Part shown: one piece after another, positions 1 through 11,439 of the stretch | Layout of the letters: each line of letters begins with the position of its first letter | Position numbering within the stretch: the stretch's first letter is position 1 | NCBI GenBank assembly: GCA_012295275.1 | Contig: CM022679.1 | Location: forward strand, 11,994,415-12,044,414 | Direction: 5' to 3' | DNA: 50,000 bases | Source: Chrysomallon squamiferum | Lineage: Eukaryota; Mollusca; Gastropoda; Neomphalida; Peltospiridae | The notes under the pieces: model-generated | Databases searched by the model: none | Seen by the model: the letters and a program-made list of their open reading frames with translations, nothing else | Told to the model about the DNA's origin: nothing | Program-made: the position numbers and the translations under genes

Positions 1-420
1 TCATCTTGCAGGCAGACATTTTGAGATAAACTAAGCAACGTGGAGGAAGTGGGCTCTGGCTTTTGCATTGACTTCTCTACACAGATCAAAGAAACAAGAG
101 ACGGGCATGTGGCCTTAATAAAAAAAGAGTCTCTTATTAACTCCCAAATCCTCAGCTTGTTTATGGAAAGGAAGCAGTATTTCAAATAGCAGCAGTACAC
201 GCGATCAAGGGGAGATAAATCAGATTTATGTGGGATCAGCGTGTTGGATAACTGTTTTTGCAACAGAACAACACAGTGTGGAAAAGGAAGTCTGCATGGG
301 TTGTTTAGCTGACTTTGACTAAATTCTTCACGAACATCGTTTAGACCACTGTGATTATTATATTCTGAACAGGACGAAACTGGAAAGGTTTACTAAGTCA
401 TCTAGACCTTTTAAAGTATG
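1..420. promoter_or_regulatory. Unique island at left edge, candidate cis-regulatory element
   Basis: Base-balanced, repeat-free sequence that continues off the window edge. It carries an odd palindrome at 215-229 (ATAAATC-A-GATTTAT), which includes ATAAATCA, a PBX-HOX posterior-type composite motif. No reading frame of note. The regulatory role is inferred from complexity and motif content only. Confidence 0.3.
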
Positions 421-493
421 TAGGTATATGTTTATGATATGTATGTTTGTGCGTGAGTGTGCCTATGTGTGTATGTATGTATGTATGTATGTT
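421..493. repeat. (TATG)n / TG-rich microsatellite
   Basis: Degenerate TG-rich sequence resolving into perfect GTAT tetramers at about 470-493. Confidence 0.9.
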
Positions 494-870
494 GAATTGT
501 GAATAATATAAAAATCAGTCAATCGTTCATAAGTAAATATATTTTTCTGTATCTTATTGCTTTGCGTTGAACAAGGTAATCATTTACAATCTCACTCCAG
601 ACTAAAAAATAAAAAATAATAATAAGAGTAAAATCAATTACATGCTACTGAATAGAACAGTAATGTCATTTCTCATTTGAACTTGAAACGAACCAGGAAT
701 TAAATATACAGTATGTTACTTAAGTAAGGGAATAGTCTTTACTTTGTGGGATATAAATGAAATGCGGAAATAAAAGCGCGGAACAGCGTGCTGAGTTGTT
801 TCAGCCCATCGCTGTTACCAAGTAATCGGAAATAAAATCGTTAAAAGGCGTTGGTCGCTATGGAAATAGC
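494..870. other. AT-rich spacer
   Basis: AT-rich unique sequence without a recognisable element. A short balanced patch at 778-870 immediately precedes the next TATG tract. Confidence 0.6.
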
Positions 871-1018
871 GTATGTTTATGTATGTATGTATGTATGTAT
901 GTATGTATGTATGTATGTATGTATGTATGTATGCATGCATGCATGTATTTAAGTACGTGCGGACGTACATATAAACGTATCTACAGATGTGTGTATGTGT
1001 ATGTGTATATCTGTACGT
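871..1018. repeat. (ATGT)n microsatellite with ATGC variant
   Basis: Near-perfect ATGT tetramers at 881-930 change to three ATGC units (931-942), then decay into TG/TATG-rich sequence. The minus strand gives a Tyr-Ile-His-Thr peptide that is a repeat translation, not a gene. Confidence 0.95.
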
Positions 1019-1674
1019 TTCACTTTCAAAATCAAAACAAAATACATCAAAGATGTTAATCTCATTACTCTTTATAGTTTGTTCTAGTAAATGGTTCACT
1101 TGGTTTATGAAAGGCCGTGGTATGTCGTTTCCTGCCTGTGAAAATGTGTATAACAAACATTCCTTAGAGTGACTACAGTTCGTTTTCTCTCGTATCACCG
1201 ATGTACAAATATAAGCAATAACCGTCAAAAAAGATTATGCCCAAGTGCCAAATTTCTATGTTCATTCATCGTTCATTGTCTATGGTCCCTAACTTTATAC
1301 TTTTATTATCTTCATCAGCTCAGCATAAGTAATTTATTTACGCCATATTTGCTATAAATAAAGGTACACTTTGGTGAATCATCAGGTATTAGCCATTCAC
1401 ACTGTGCAAAACGACAGATAGTCCTGTTAGATCGTAGCTACTTACCCATAAGGCCCATGGCGGTCACTGTCGACGATTACTATAATTCTAGAGCTTTGTC
1501 TGTCGCGTCGTGTGTTGCTTGGTGAACATTCTTGTAATTTCTCACATAGTATAATTTTCTATAACCCGCAGGTTGCATTCTTTTCTTTGAAAATGAAACT
1601 GACATGAGTAAACGTATGATGTAGCTTACCTAATCAGGTCATAGTGATTATATAATATTAACATACACTGACTG
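1019..1674. other. Mixed spacer with a small unique island (1360-1560)
   Basis: No gene seen. Positions 1360-1560 are more balanced, with several CpGs and an ATGGCG core at 1457. The rest is AT-rich. Confidence 0.5.
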
Positions 1675-1748
1675 CTAATAATAATAATATTAATAATAAT
1701 AACAACAACAACAACAATAATAATGATAAAAAGAAGAAGAAGAAGAAA
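1675..1748. repeat. Compound trinucleotide microsatellite (TAA)n-(CAA)n-(GAA)n
   Basis: Successive blocks of TAA, CAA, TAA and GAA units with sharp transitions. Confidence 0.95.
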
Positions 1749-2590
1749 TTGTGTTCAGAAAATAATAACAATGCATTATCAACAAACAGAAAACAGGTAG
1801 ATATAATGGAAAACATATTCTATCTTCAACACAGTTTTACTTTTCATTTATATTAAATTATAAATAATGAAATGGAAAGTACGAATTTTTCAGCCATCTA
1901 GTACCTGTCTACATACTTCAGAAACACCTGAGTTGTTTGGGCGTGTCAGTACTGCACAACAAATAGTCTCTTGAAACAGTCGAGAGTATAATGCACCACT
2001 TGTTCCAGCCAAACATATTGATATAGCCGTGTTGACTCTAGCATACCGAGTCGAGTATATAATAGATCAAAGCTGTCCGTAACACGACGTATGTTTGATG
2101 AATGGTCATGTTGAAACTGGGCAAACAATGGATGCATTTCGCTGTATCAATCAAGAAGACAGGTGATGACAAACATGTTAAACTTGAGGTTATTGTCTGG
2201 CGTCTGTTTGGGGTAATTGCAATAAAGACTTCTACACTTCAGTCATCGGTGCCGGTGTGAGTAAGTGAACAGTTTGAGTTTTCGGCGGTGTCAGCATGAA
2301 AGGTATATTGTTTGCTTGTATCAGCGTATTCAACAAAAGATTTTTGTCGAACATTTAAATATGTTTCCTTGGAGACACAGTAAGACTCATGGATCCAAGC
2401 GGCCTATATAACACTGTCGACTATGGAAATCATTCCATCGACTATTTACTAGTATCTGGTATGGTCTTGGGCAGATAATTCTAGCGTGATGTTATGCTTT
2501 TACAAATACACTGAACGTAAATTGAACTTACAATGATTTACATTTCTACACTGATAATTAAAACAAACCTGCTAATCACCATTCTAAGGA
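1749..2590. other. Spacer and unique island (1900-2500)
   Basis: 1749-1890 is AT-rich. 1900-2500 is unique and balanced, with an ATCAATCA (PBX-HOX1 type) match at 2146-2153. The 63-residue minus-strand frame here matches nothing I recognise and is probably chance. Confidence 0.4.
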
Positions 2591-2596
2591 AATAAC

Positions 2597-2668
2597 AAGC
2601 AATCAAATAACCAACCAGCCAATCAACAACCAGTCAACTGACAATCAGCCACCTAACAACAAGTCATA
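2597..2668. repeat. Degenerate CAATCA/CAACCAG minisatellite
   Basis: Repeated CAAYCA-like words (CAATCA, CCAACCAGCC, CAATCAACAACCAG, CAATCAGCC) with irregular 7-12 bp spacing. Probably a decayed tandem repeat. Confidence 0.6.
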
Positions 2669-2810
2669 TCAACAAAGTAATCTTCGTAAAACAAATTAGG
2701 TTGTAATGAAAACTGAACGTTTATAATGTTCGCCTGGCAGTGTAAGCAGTAAATGTCATAATTATATTTATATCAGGGTGAACCAACTGTCTTTGTGTTA
2801 ACGTAGAGAC

Positions 2811-2863
2811 TAAAAAAAAACAAGAAAAAAAAAACACATATATATATATATATATATATATAT
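2811..2863. repeat. A-rich run and (TA)n microsatellite
   Basis: Two A-runs precede about 13 AT dinucleotides (2838-2863). 2880-3040 is A-rich low-complexity DNA. Confidence 0.9.
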
Positions 2864-3049
2864 TTTTAGACCATTCTAAAGACGGAATAAAAAAAAATAA
2901 TTAAAAGAATGATAAAAAATAATATAAAGAATGCGTAAGCAAAAAACTAGAAAAAATATTTAAAACAAAAGTGCAAGGAATGAACGAACAAAAAGATAAA
3001 TAAATGAAAGATTAAAAAGGACAATTTAAGTTAAAAAGAAAGGTATAAA

Positions 3050-3640
3050 CATAGGGCTGGCACCCAGCCAATATCAACGCAATAAACATCACTCATCACC
3101 TATCAGAAGTCTTTCATATGAAAAATAAAACCGTCATTTCTATCAACAGCCAGCGATAAAGGCTCGCGCTCACGAGACATTCATTACATTTTACTTCTCT
3201 AGAGTCAGTTTGCAAGCAGTAACTTCCTTATGCAACAGAGATGTTTGTAAAGGTTTTTTTTACTCCTTCTGTTTATCGATTGATCTCTGCAAGAGTCTTG
3301 CTATTTCTAAGAAAACATTTGTTTGACGTGATCTTTACTGGCAATCGCATCCGAGAAAGCAACAACGAAGAAGAGATGTAAAACAGACGTATTGCAAGAC
3401 AAAGACGTCTTTACCGAAGAACGCCAAGGCGCCAAGATTCCATCGCGCCAAACATTTTGATTTAATACTTGTCATCAAATCTGATTGTGTCGATTGTGCA
3501 ACATGACCTATCGCACCGTGATCGGTAATCAAAGTCTGCGATGTAAAAGAATGGTAAATGAGTTGGAAGGTCTGTTTCTGTAACATCTGTAAGACTTGTC
3601 TGGGGACGTGGTGGCTGTGTTAATGACTTGCTGCATCGGA
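3050..3640. promoter_or_regulatory. Unique island with NFI-type palindrome
   Basis: A balanced block. It begins with CTGGC-N5-GCCAA at 3057-3071, which satisfies the NFI full-site consensus YTGGC(N5)GCCAR. The 83-residue minus-strand frame at 3335-3586 has no recognisable domain. Confidence 0.35.
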
Positions 3641-3774
3641 AACCCTCACAGTCTTGTCAGCTATAAATGTAAAAGTATTATTAGGAAAAAAAAAGATTAG
3701 TAAAAGTGGCAATGACATAGGGCAATTATTTATGCGCCTCAACATTTTTTGCGACGATGTTACCTCCCTTAGGA

Positions 3775-3775
3775 T

Positions 3776-3831
<56 letters not shown>

Positions 3832-3850
3832 TTATTTATTTATTTATTTT
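3775..3850. repeat. (TTTA)n-(TA)n-(TTTA)n microsatellite
   Basis: Tetramers flank a central TA run (about 3810-3830), giving a near-symmetric compound repeat. Confidence 0.95.
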
Positions 3851-4050
3851 GTAATTATCAAATGAAATGAAACGTATCATACATAGAACTACTGGACCGT
3901 TTGGTACTCGCTCTAGTGCTGCATTGCTGCTTTCATAACTTTAGACTGGTACAGAATGAGAACACTTACTTCTAATCGGTAGACGTATCAAACAGTATGG
4001 GGAGAGAAACTTTCCTAACAGTTATCACACAGTGGAGATATACTCAAACA
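3851..4050. other. Short unique stretch
   Basis: About 200 bp of moderately balanced sequence with no gene or recognisable motif array. Confidence 0.5.
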
Positions 4051-4275
4051 CAAACACACGCACACACACACACACACATACATACATATATATACAAACA
4101 TAAAAACACGTGCATCCATTCAGACATATATAAATAAAAAGAAACAACAAATACTCACAAACATAAACACTCATTAACAGAAACAGACATCCCACACACA
4201 CATTCCCAAACAGACAGACAGACACACACACATTCCCAAACAGACACACACACACACGCTCACACACACAACACA
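4051..4275. repeat. (CA)n tract with internal 30-bp duplication
   Basis: CA-rich throughout. The 16-mer CATTCCCAAACAGACA occurs at 4201-4216 and again at 4231-4246, showing a local tandem duplication inside the microsatellite. Confidence 0.85.
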
Positions 4276-5045
4276 GGCAAACATACAGATACACATTCAA
4301 ACATTTGGATAAAATAAAGTAATTACCATTGCACATACTGCAAACCTGCACATAATCATATTTCCAACAGTGGGGAAAATTGCTTCATGAAAACATCCAG
4401 ATAACAACATTTTACATTCTCGGCACTGTCTTACGTGTATTTTCTTATCTTCCTGTTGACAGTTACAGGTGGTAACAGTAATATCTTAGGATGGAACTTT
4501 AAACTATGCTTTATTAACGGTGATTAGATAAATAAAACTTGTTTAGTAATTTATTATATTGTGCCAAAACCGGAGAATCCAGCCTACAGTTTCAAGAGTA
4601 TATTTAATACTGTTACTGGCAATAAATTGTTAGTTTTATATCTAGAGAATAAAATGAAATGTTGCCAAATACTTGCATACTTGGATTTTTAAAATAAAAT
4701 TTTAATTGCAGTTGCCATAATTATTTAGGAATGAAACAGGGGTTCCTATAAAAATTAACTTTAAGTATAATTAATGACATTTAAAAATTATTTATCTTCT
4801 TCATCTTGTTGTTTTAACCTTGATGATTAATTTTGATGATTTATTACTCCTTTTCCAACTCCTGCTCGTATATACGTACGTAAAATAATAATAAAAAATA
4901 ATTTAAAAAATAATTTACTGTTTCATAGAAATTTCACACCGTCTTTTTGTAATGCTAATGTGTCATTTTAAATAAGGGAATATTTATCTCACTGAAAAGG
5001 AAAAAAATAATAATCCAAAATTTATATAAAGGAAAAACAAAGTGA
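4276..5045. other. AT-rich spacer
   Basis: Long AT-rich stretch with A/T runs and no supported element. Confidence 0.7.
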
Positions 5046-5058
5046 TTAAATAAATAAA

Positions 5059-5103
<45 letters not shown>

Positions 5104-5105
5104 AA
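5046..5105. repeat. (AAAT)n microsatellite
   Basis: About 14 AAAT units with one extra-A interruption. Confidence 0.95.
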
Positions 5106-5280
5106 ACAAAACAGGAATTTTTGATATGGAAACAATTGTAATCCACTGTGTGACGTTATTTGTTTTTTGAATAAGTAGCTTAACAACAACAACGATCATT
5201 TCAGTTCCAGATGCCGAGGTTTAAACATGTTTAACCAACAGCAGATAAAGTCCTGAAAAACACAGTATGTATCAACCTTC

Positions 5281-5300
5281 TTTTTTTTTTTTTTTTTTTT
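5281..5300. repeat. poly-T run (T20)
   Basis: Uninterrupted T20. Could be a simple homopolymer or an old minus-strand poly-A tail. No target-site duplication was seen. Confidence 0.9.
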
Positions 5301-5508
5301 AAATGCTTCAAAAAGATAACTCTGAAACATTTTTAAAATTTATTTATTATTCTTAAAATATCGTTATGGAAAATGGAAACCTAAAAACATCAGACAAAGA
5401 AATATTTCAGATCTATTTTTTAAATAAGCGAGAGGATCCGGACTGCAGAAAAAATGGAGGAAGGCAGAATCATAACTGACTAACAAACATAAATACATAC
5501 ATACAATA
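5301..5508. other. AT-rich spacer
   Basis: No element recognised. Confidence 0.6.
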
Positions 5509-5645
5509 ATTATGTGTGTCTGTATACGTGTGTATGTTGTGTGTGTGTGTGTATACATATAAACACACATATACAGACACACAAACTTACATACACACGC
5601 ATATATGAACATACAAACATATTTAAGTACATGCACATACATGTA
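5509..5645. repeat. (TG)n to (CA)n switch microsatellite
   Basis: A TG-rich half (5515-5552) is followed by a CA/TACA-rich half (5553-5645). The two halves are roughly complementary and could pair as a long imperfect hairpin. Confidence 0.8.
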
Positions 5646-5929
5646 CATGGATGCAAAAGCCAAAAAAAATAGACATATACACAATAAAAATCTCTTATAA
5701 ATAAACTAGCTCGATGACCATCATCTATCCAGTGAACTAAAGCACAATTCCTGTTTTATCTAACATAATTTTAATCATTAATAAAGCAAGCAGGTGGACC
5801 CCATAAATAAATGTAATTCTCAGACACATTGTATGAATCTTGGTTTCTTTACGAAGTTTAATATGATGAACTGATTACAAATAATAATAATTAAAAAAAA
5901 AAAAAATGGTAAAAAATTATGATCTTGAA
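5646..5929. other. AT-rich spacer with A13 run
   Basis: Contains an AAT/poly-A run at about 5880-5906; otherwise nothing. Confidence 0.6.
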
Positions 5930-6680
5930 ACATATCCATAAACCGGCCTCGAGGGAAGAACCCGAAACCCTTCGTCTTTAATTTTCATTACCCGATCAAA
6001 GCATTGTCGAACTGAGAAAAATTGGCATGTTTTTTATTTATTTTATATTTATTCCTTCCTTCAAAATAAGGTTCGTTGTGGTTCTCACATGTTGTATTTC
6101 CATTGAAATGTTTGTAGTTCATAAATAACCATAAATATGTTAAGAAGCAAAACGTCCCTTTGAAACAGGTAAATAAATCCGACGTGTGTTACCTGCATGA
6201 ATGACTCTCGAAAAGTATTTACGATTTTCATTAATCTACACGACAATTCCAGCACCTACGACCATAGTCTTGTCTGGTGCCGGCAAATTTCATTGGCTAG
6301 CCCGTTGTCTGCGGTACTAAAACATTGGTTCTCAACTATTATTCGCAGCACTGATGCGTCCTTTTCCACTCTTTACTGCCTGATAAAACCAAAAGACTTT
6401 CGCTTCGTTTACTCTCGCGGTAATTTAAGAGATTCGCTATCAGGCCGAACGCCGTAATTTAACAACAGGGGTTAAGCCATATCACCGGAATGGTTCTTTA
6501 ATCTCCACTGGTGTTCGTATTTCATTTAGGATACCAGTGCTTTGTAGGTACGACAATAAAGGCGGAGTATTAACGTTAAAATGGCGCTAGAGTCATCGCG
6601 AGGAATATGAATGTCGTAAATTTGTAGAAGACGAAAGAATCAGTCGGTGAACTTTTAACTACGGAATTTCATTAGTGCAA
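5930..6680. promoter_or_regulatory. Large unique island, candidate cis-regulatory element
   Basis: Balanced, CpG-containing block. It has an ATGGCGC core at 6581-6587 inside TAAAATGGCGCTAG, compatible with YY1/Pho- or CTCF-type cores. An 86-residue plus-strand frame (6197-6457) opens in it but shows no domain, splice context or coding signature I trust. Confidence 0.35.
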
Positions 6681-6930
6681 AAACACTGTTATGTATTACG
6701 TTTCCTTCGCCGCTGGCTTTAGTAATTTTATTGTTTTTATTAGGACGACAAGCTGATTTAGTGTTTCTGCTTCTCAGTTTAGTTGTTTTAATTCCATGTT
6801 CTTGAATAGCCGAGTCAACATATTGTTACAACGTTGAGTAAGAGTAAAAATTTTATTTAATAAATCCCGCGAAAAATTAGCCTAATATAAAAACACACTT
6901 AAGCCTGTCTAGATACATGCATGCCTGCTT
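6681..6930. other. Mixed spacer
   Basis: Intermediate complexity, no recognisable element. Confidence 0.5.
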
Positions 6931-6993
6931 ACCTCCCTACCTACCTACCTACCTAACTACATACATACATACATATATACACACATACATACT
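6931..6993. repeat. (CTAC)n-(ATAC)n microsatellite
   Basis: CTAC units grade into ATAC units. Confidence 0.95.
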
Positions 6994-7800
6994 AATCTAA
7001 TAGAGAAGTTTAAGTTCTATTCCGCTTGCATTAAGGAATTTTCAACTTTAGCTTATAGTAGTTTGACTAGGCATGATTTCATAAAACTCGATGACAAGAA
7101 GCTGTTAATTATTATGCAACACATGGCTTTTGTTATATAATTTGAGAATTCAGATATCAAAGTTTCTTAGAGGATAAATAGCTTATCAAGATAATGTAGA
7201 CTTAGGTAATTTTATTGCCATGCGCAACATCTTTCTTCAATGTGTTGTGTCTTTATGTAACCAGCCTTGACGGAAAACAGCCCATCTTGAGTCACAATGT
7301 GTAGGGAGTGTCAGAAACTGTCAGACTGGTGGTTAAATAAATACTAACACGGGCAACCCGTATCAACAACACAGAGATAAGGAACTGTTTAATGCCTGTT
7401 GAATATTCTGGAATGTTTGGCTGTTTTTTTGAAGAATCTGACTTTAAAGAAAATTATATTTGTTTCGTTAAACCACATGCCGCCCAGTTTATTGTACTGC
7501 GTTGTGGTGTCATATTTAGTCATGTTGAGTTGTCTCATATCGCATGCTAATGTATTCAGATAAAAGCTGGCTTTCATTTCCAGCATATTTTATGTACTGA
7601 CTGAATAATACATTTCCGAGCAAAGTATGCTGTATAAAAGAAATTGAATTTTTTTTTAAAAGTATGTAAAGTAAATAAAAGTTATCAACATTACATAACT
7701 TCATGTATTTCAATACTGTAATCAAAACATCCTTGAAAGTGTTGATTTTCAAATATGTACTGATGGAAATAAAATACATAACTAGATCTAAATCAGTAGA
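6994..7800. other. Mixed spacer
   Basis: Unique but AT-biased. Short frames on both strands (60-87 residues) overlap each other and show no domain. Confidence 0.5.
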
Positions 7801-8580
7801 TTATCAACGAGCCAATTATTTATTTGTTTTCGCACACAATATTATGTCTCCCAAACAACGTTCCGCAATAACTGACGTATCTGTACATCAGTTCGCGAAA
7901 ATTTCAAAAGCCACCCTGGCTTTTACACTCCCTGGGTGGTAGGAGAGATTATCAGATTATCTCCTGTAGATAAGTGCAAAAGCTGAACATTTGTCATGAA
8001 ATGATGTTATCACGACACTGACGACCAGGTTGGAGATTTTCTCGACGTTATCACAACGTCTATCACAAAAGCCCCGTTGAGCCAGTCCACCAAACATCCT
8101 TTGATCGTTGACAAGCAACTAATGACAAACGTGATATGGCTAATTGACTTGGACATTTCTTACACAGGGAACAATGCACACGTACACCGGAGACGACAGG
8201 TCAGTGAAAAGCTCCACCTAGCTATTGTGACTGTGGCTATTACTTCGTGATGGAGACCAACCCACATCCCAAGACGAGGTCGCGCGAAACAAAGTGATCT
8301 GATAACAACCAAAGGGAGTTTCAAACCCGAAAGGGTCGACCGTCGCCAGCGCCATCACACTTTGGACATCAGAGTTATCTTTGCTTGGACCTCCTGGAGA
8401 TTTGGTTGTTGTTTGCAACACCAGGGGACGTCCTTATCACTGCTGGTTATGGAAGAAGAACACTCACACGAAGGATATCCGAATTAAAATCAGATGATCT
8501 AGTGATTCTATCTGACACATCTTTTAAAATGGTGATAATACACTTGTCTGTGTTGTATCAAAACACCTGAAAGAGAAATA
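7801..8580. promoter_or_regulatory. Large unique island with GATA-type cluster
   Basis: One of the most balanced blocks. GATTATC occurs at 7947 and 7955, AGATAAG at 7968, and GTTATCAC at 8006 and 8047, giving five GATA-type cores in about 107 bp. A 10-bp inverted repeat (AACAACCAAA 8304-8313 / TTTGGTTGTT 8401-8410) and a GCGCCAT core (8349-8355) follow. Confidence 0.4.
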
Positions 8581-8639
8581 CAGAAACAGAGGCGTGTGAG
8601 AGAAGCAGACACGAAATAATCCATCAATCCATCCAAATA

Positions 8640-8890
8640 TACGTATGACTACGTACTTAGTCCACATATATAAATCTGTATATTCAAAAGCTTTAAGAAT
8701 GTACGTCTGCAAAAGATATATACGTATGTATGTCCAAATACAGATCTGTCAGAATAAAGATATACATACACATATCTACGTACGTAGTATATACATATAT
8801 AGCCATATGTGCATACATAAACATTCATGCATACATACATATATATACATACATATATACATACACACAATATATATGTACAGATAAACA
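8640..8890. repeat. Degenerate (ATAC/ATGT)n region
   Basis: Tetranucleotide-derived sequence with (TA) patches. Includes the 12-bp palindrome CTACGTACGTAG at 8776-8787. It generates overlapping repeat-derived frames on both strands. Confidence 0.8.
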
Positions 8891-9074
8891 CACACATTTA
8901 TCTTTTACCCACTACCACCATAAATATTATTTTGGCGAGTTTTTCTTTATTGGTTATTCTATCCACAAGGCATTATATATCAATTACAAGGTCCACACAG
9001 ATGTTTATATATTTCAGGTCCATTCACTAACTTCAGAAATGTTTATTTCTGGTTCTCTTTCTAAGCAATATAAC

Positions 9075-9170
9075 AACTACTACTGCCACTACTACTTTTA
9101 TATTTACTATTGTACTACTACTATTGCTACTACTACTACTACAGCTACTACTACTATTAGTGTCGCTACC
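9075..9170. repeat. (ACT)n imperfect microsatellite
   Basis: ACT/CTA triplets with substitutions. Its translation forms part of a 174-residue frame (8730-9254) that I reject as a gene. Confidence 0.9.
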
Positions 9171-9914
9171 AGAACAGCCACTAATATCTTTAATTATTCA
9201 TCTGTTCTACAAAAACATATAATGGAATGGAGTAAAATAAAAATAAAAAACTAATAAAAAAAAACTATATAACAACAACAACAACAACAATAAATTTAAT
9301 GTTATTATATATTTTTTTTAAATTAAAAATTAAAATAAATAACAGAAATAAAAATGTTGCTAAATAGATAATTTTTCCACAAACTTAGTATTTTTTCTGT
9401 GAAAACCAAAACTGCCGATAAACTGTCCTTTACATAAATAAAAATCCAATAATGTATTTAAATACATAGTTTAATATTTAAGAAGATATATTTATTCAAT
9501 AATTTTAAAACATATAGTTGGCAATGGTTATCAAAAAAATAAACACCATCCCATTAAAACATCTCATATAGTTTCAAAATGTTGTGAGCATATATTTAAT
9601 TATATAATAAATGTCAGTACATGAAATATTAATATTCATGTTCTTGCAAAAAGGGAGAGAAAGATAACAGATAAAAATGAAGGTATTTAATCTGACAAAG
9701 CTATGGAAATGGACATAGCTCTTAATATTCACGATGAAGGAGAATTACAAAGAAGCTTACGAGAACTTACGTGAATTCTGATTTAATATTCAAGAATAAG
9801 GATGAAAACTACTCTGATGATAAAATGCTATTTTTTAATTAAAAATTACATGACATTTGATGCTTTTTGATAAATCTTATACTGTTATAGAACTTTGAAT
9901 TTTACTTCGATTAA
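9171..9914. other. Very AT-rich spacer
   Basis: Includes a short (AAC)n at about 9273-9292. The word AATATTCA recurs at 9631, 9724 and 9785, but without a clear period. Confidence 0.6.
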
Positions 9915-9970
<56 letters not shown>

Positions 9971-9992
9971 TAATAATAATAATAACAACAAC

Positions 9993-10037
<45 letters not shown>

Positions 10038-10078
10038 AAAAAAAAAAAAAAAAAATAAAAAAATAAAAATAATAAAAT
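9915..10078. repeat. (AAT)n followed by long A-rich run
   Basis: (AAT)n at 9915-9984, then a roughly 80-base A-tract with scattered T (9999-10078). The AAT orientation is opposite to the (ATT)n at 10714-10772. Confidence 0.95.
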
Positions 10079-10080
10079 AT

Positions 10081-10680
10081 TGACAAACCCGACAGGAGAG
10101 GGCTAATAAATCAAATAAATGATATGTCAGAAACAACATAAATATGCACACATCCTCATAACATAATGTCATGTTTATCACCTCAGATATCAGAAATGAC
10201 TGGGAGGTTTGTAACAGGCCATGAGTTGTGATAAAAATGTCACAGTTGACGAACCGAATGCCCTCCAGTGACAAGGCTAGTAAACATCAGCATGCTTCGG
10301 GTGACAACGCTACGTACTTGGACTGAAAGTAACGCTCGTTTAGATTGCTGCTATGATTATTTTAGCAGGAAAGAACCTCCCATACCTCTCCCGACAACCA
10401 TTATTTACAAGTGGCTTTGGGGCACTGTAAACGTCATTACCATGTCAGCTTCATGTTCTTTTGACCAAACTGACTTCCTCAGTGAAGCCGCTTCGTGCTG
10501 AAGAAAGAAAGAGCTTTCACTGGGTGTTAATGGGAGTTATCGTTTTTATAACGGAGGTTTAAAGCTTGGCCATAAAATATTAGCAGTTGTCTGAGAAATT
10601 ATGAAATCGAGTAGGCATGTTAGATTTTTATGAGCCTGTTGTCAAAGCTACGGAAACTGATAAAATACATCGAGCTGATA
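10081..10680. promoter_or_regulatory. Unique island between inverted (AAT)n and (ATT)n tracts
   Basis: Balanced block with no recognised gene. A 77-residue plus-strand frame (10268-10501) lacks any domain. The island is bracketed by complementary trinucleotide tracts. Confidence 0.35.
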
Positions 10681-10687
10681 AAGAGTT

Positions 10688-10713
10688 CTTTTTATTTTTT
10701 TTTTATTTTATTA

Positions 10714-10774
<61 letters not shown>

Positions 10775-10782
10775 TTTTTTTT
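10688..10782. repeat. T-rich run and (ATT)n microsatellite
   Basis: T-rich lead-in, about 19 ATT units, then a T10 tail. Confidence 0.95.
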
Positions 10783-11010
10783 AAATAGTTATGGCAGAAG
10801 AAAAGACTCTGAAATTATCATAAAATGAAGAAATGAATACATATAATTTGAAACCAAGAGAAATACATGATTTTCTGAAGTAAACATAAACAAAAGAAAT
10901 ACAAATAATAATTTAAAAAACATAAATAAAAAAGAAAGAAAAAATAACAACAAAAAGGTAGCTCTAATTTCTCTAGAAAGCCAGAGAAATTTTTTTTTCC
11001 ACTTTTCACA
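10783..11010. other. A-rich spacer
   Basis: Low-complexity A-rich DNA. Confidence 0.6.
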
Positions 11011-11150
11011 AAAAATAAAAAATAATAAACATAATAATAAACATAATAATAAACATAATAATAAACATAATAATAAACATAATAATAATAATAATAATCA
11101 ACAACAACAACAACAAAAAAGTCAACAACAACAACAAACAAAAAAATAAT
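11011..11150. repeat. 12-bp (ATAATAATAAAC)n minisatellite plus (AAT)n/(AAC)n
   Basis: Five near-identical 12-bp units at 11021-11080, then AAT and AAC triplets. The minus strand reads as a Val-Tyr-Tyr-Tyr repeat, which is a repeat translation. Confidence 0.9.
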
Positions 11151-11439
11151 CAAGAAACATATCATTTCTGGTACATAATTTTATATTTGTAATTGTGTGC
11201 ACATGTAAATATATATAAATATGCATTCACACAGAATGTTTTAGTCATTTTATTAGTCTTTCAATTACATTTTATATATATGATAACCTAGGTACTTCAT
11301 TAATAAGAAACAGTAATTCCATACAGTCCTTATGATACTGGTGTTTTCCATCTTAATTTAAAATTCTAAAAGATCCTAACAACTTGGTACCCATTTTTTC
11401 CATACAGTCCGTTCTCTAATAGTCTGTCTAACTAGGTTC
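11151..11439. other. AT-rich spacer
   Basis: Nothing recognised. Confidence 0.6.

Noticed and set aside
4193-4258. CRISPR-like direct repeats
   Set aside because: Only two copies of a 16-mer inside a CA microsatellite in eukaryotic DNA; no spacers and no cas genes.
8730-9254. 174-residue plus-strand open frame, the longest in the window
   Set aside because: Most of it translates (ATAC)n and (ACT)n microsatellites (Tyr-Ile-His and Thr runs), with no domain or coding signature in the remainder.
10818-11165. 115-residue minus-strand hydrophobic frame as a membrane protein
   Set aside because: The Val/Tyr/Phe composition comes from AAC, AAT and poly-A repeats read on the reverse strand.
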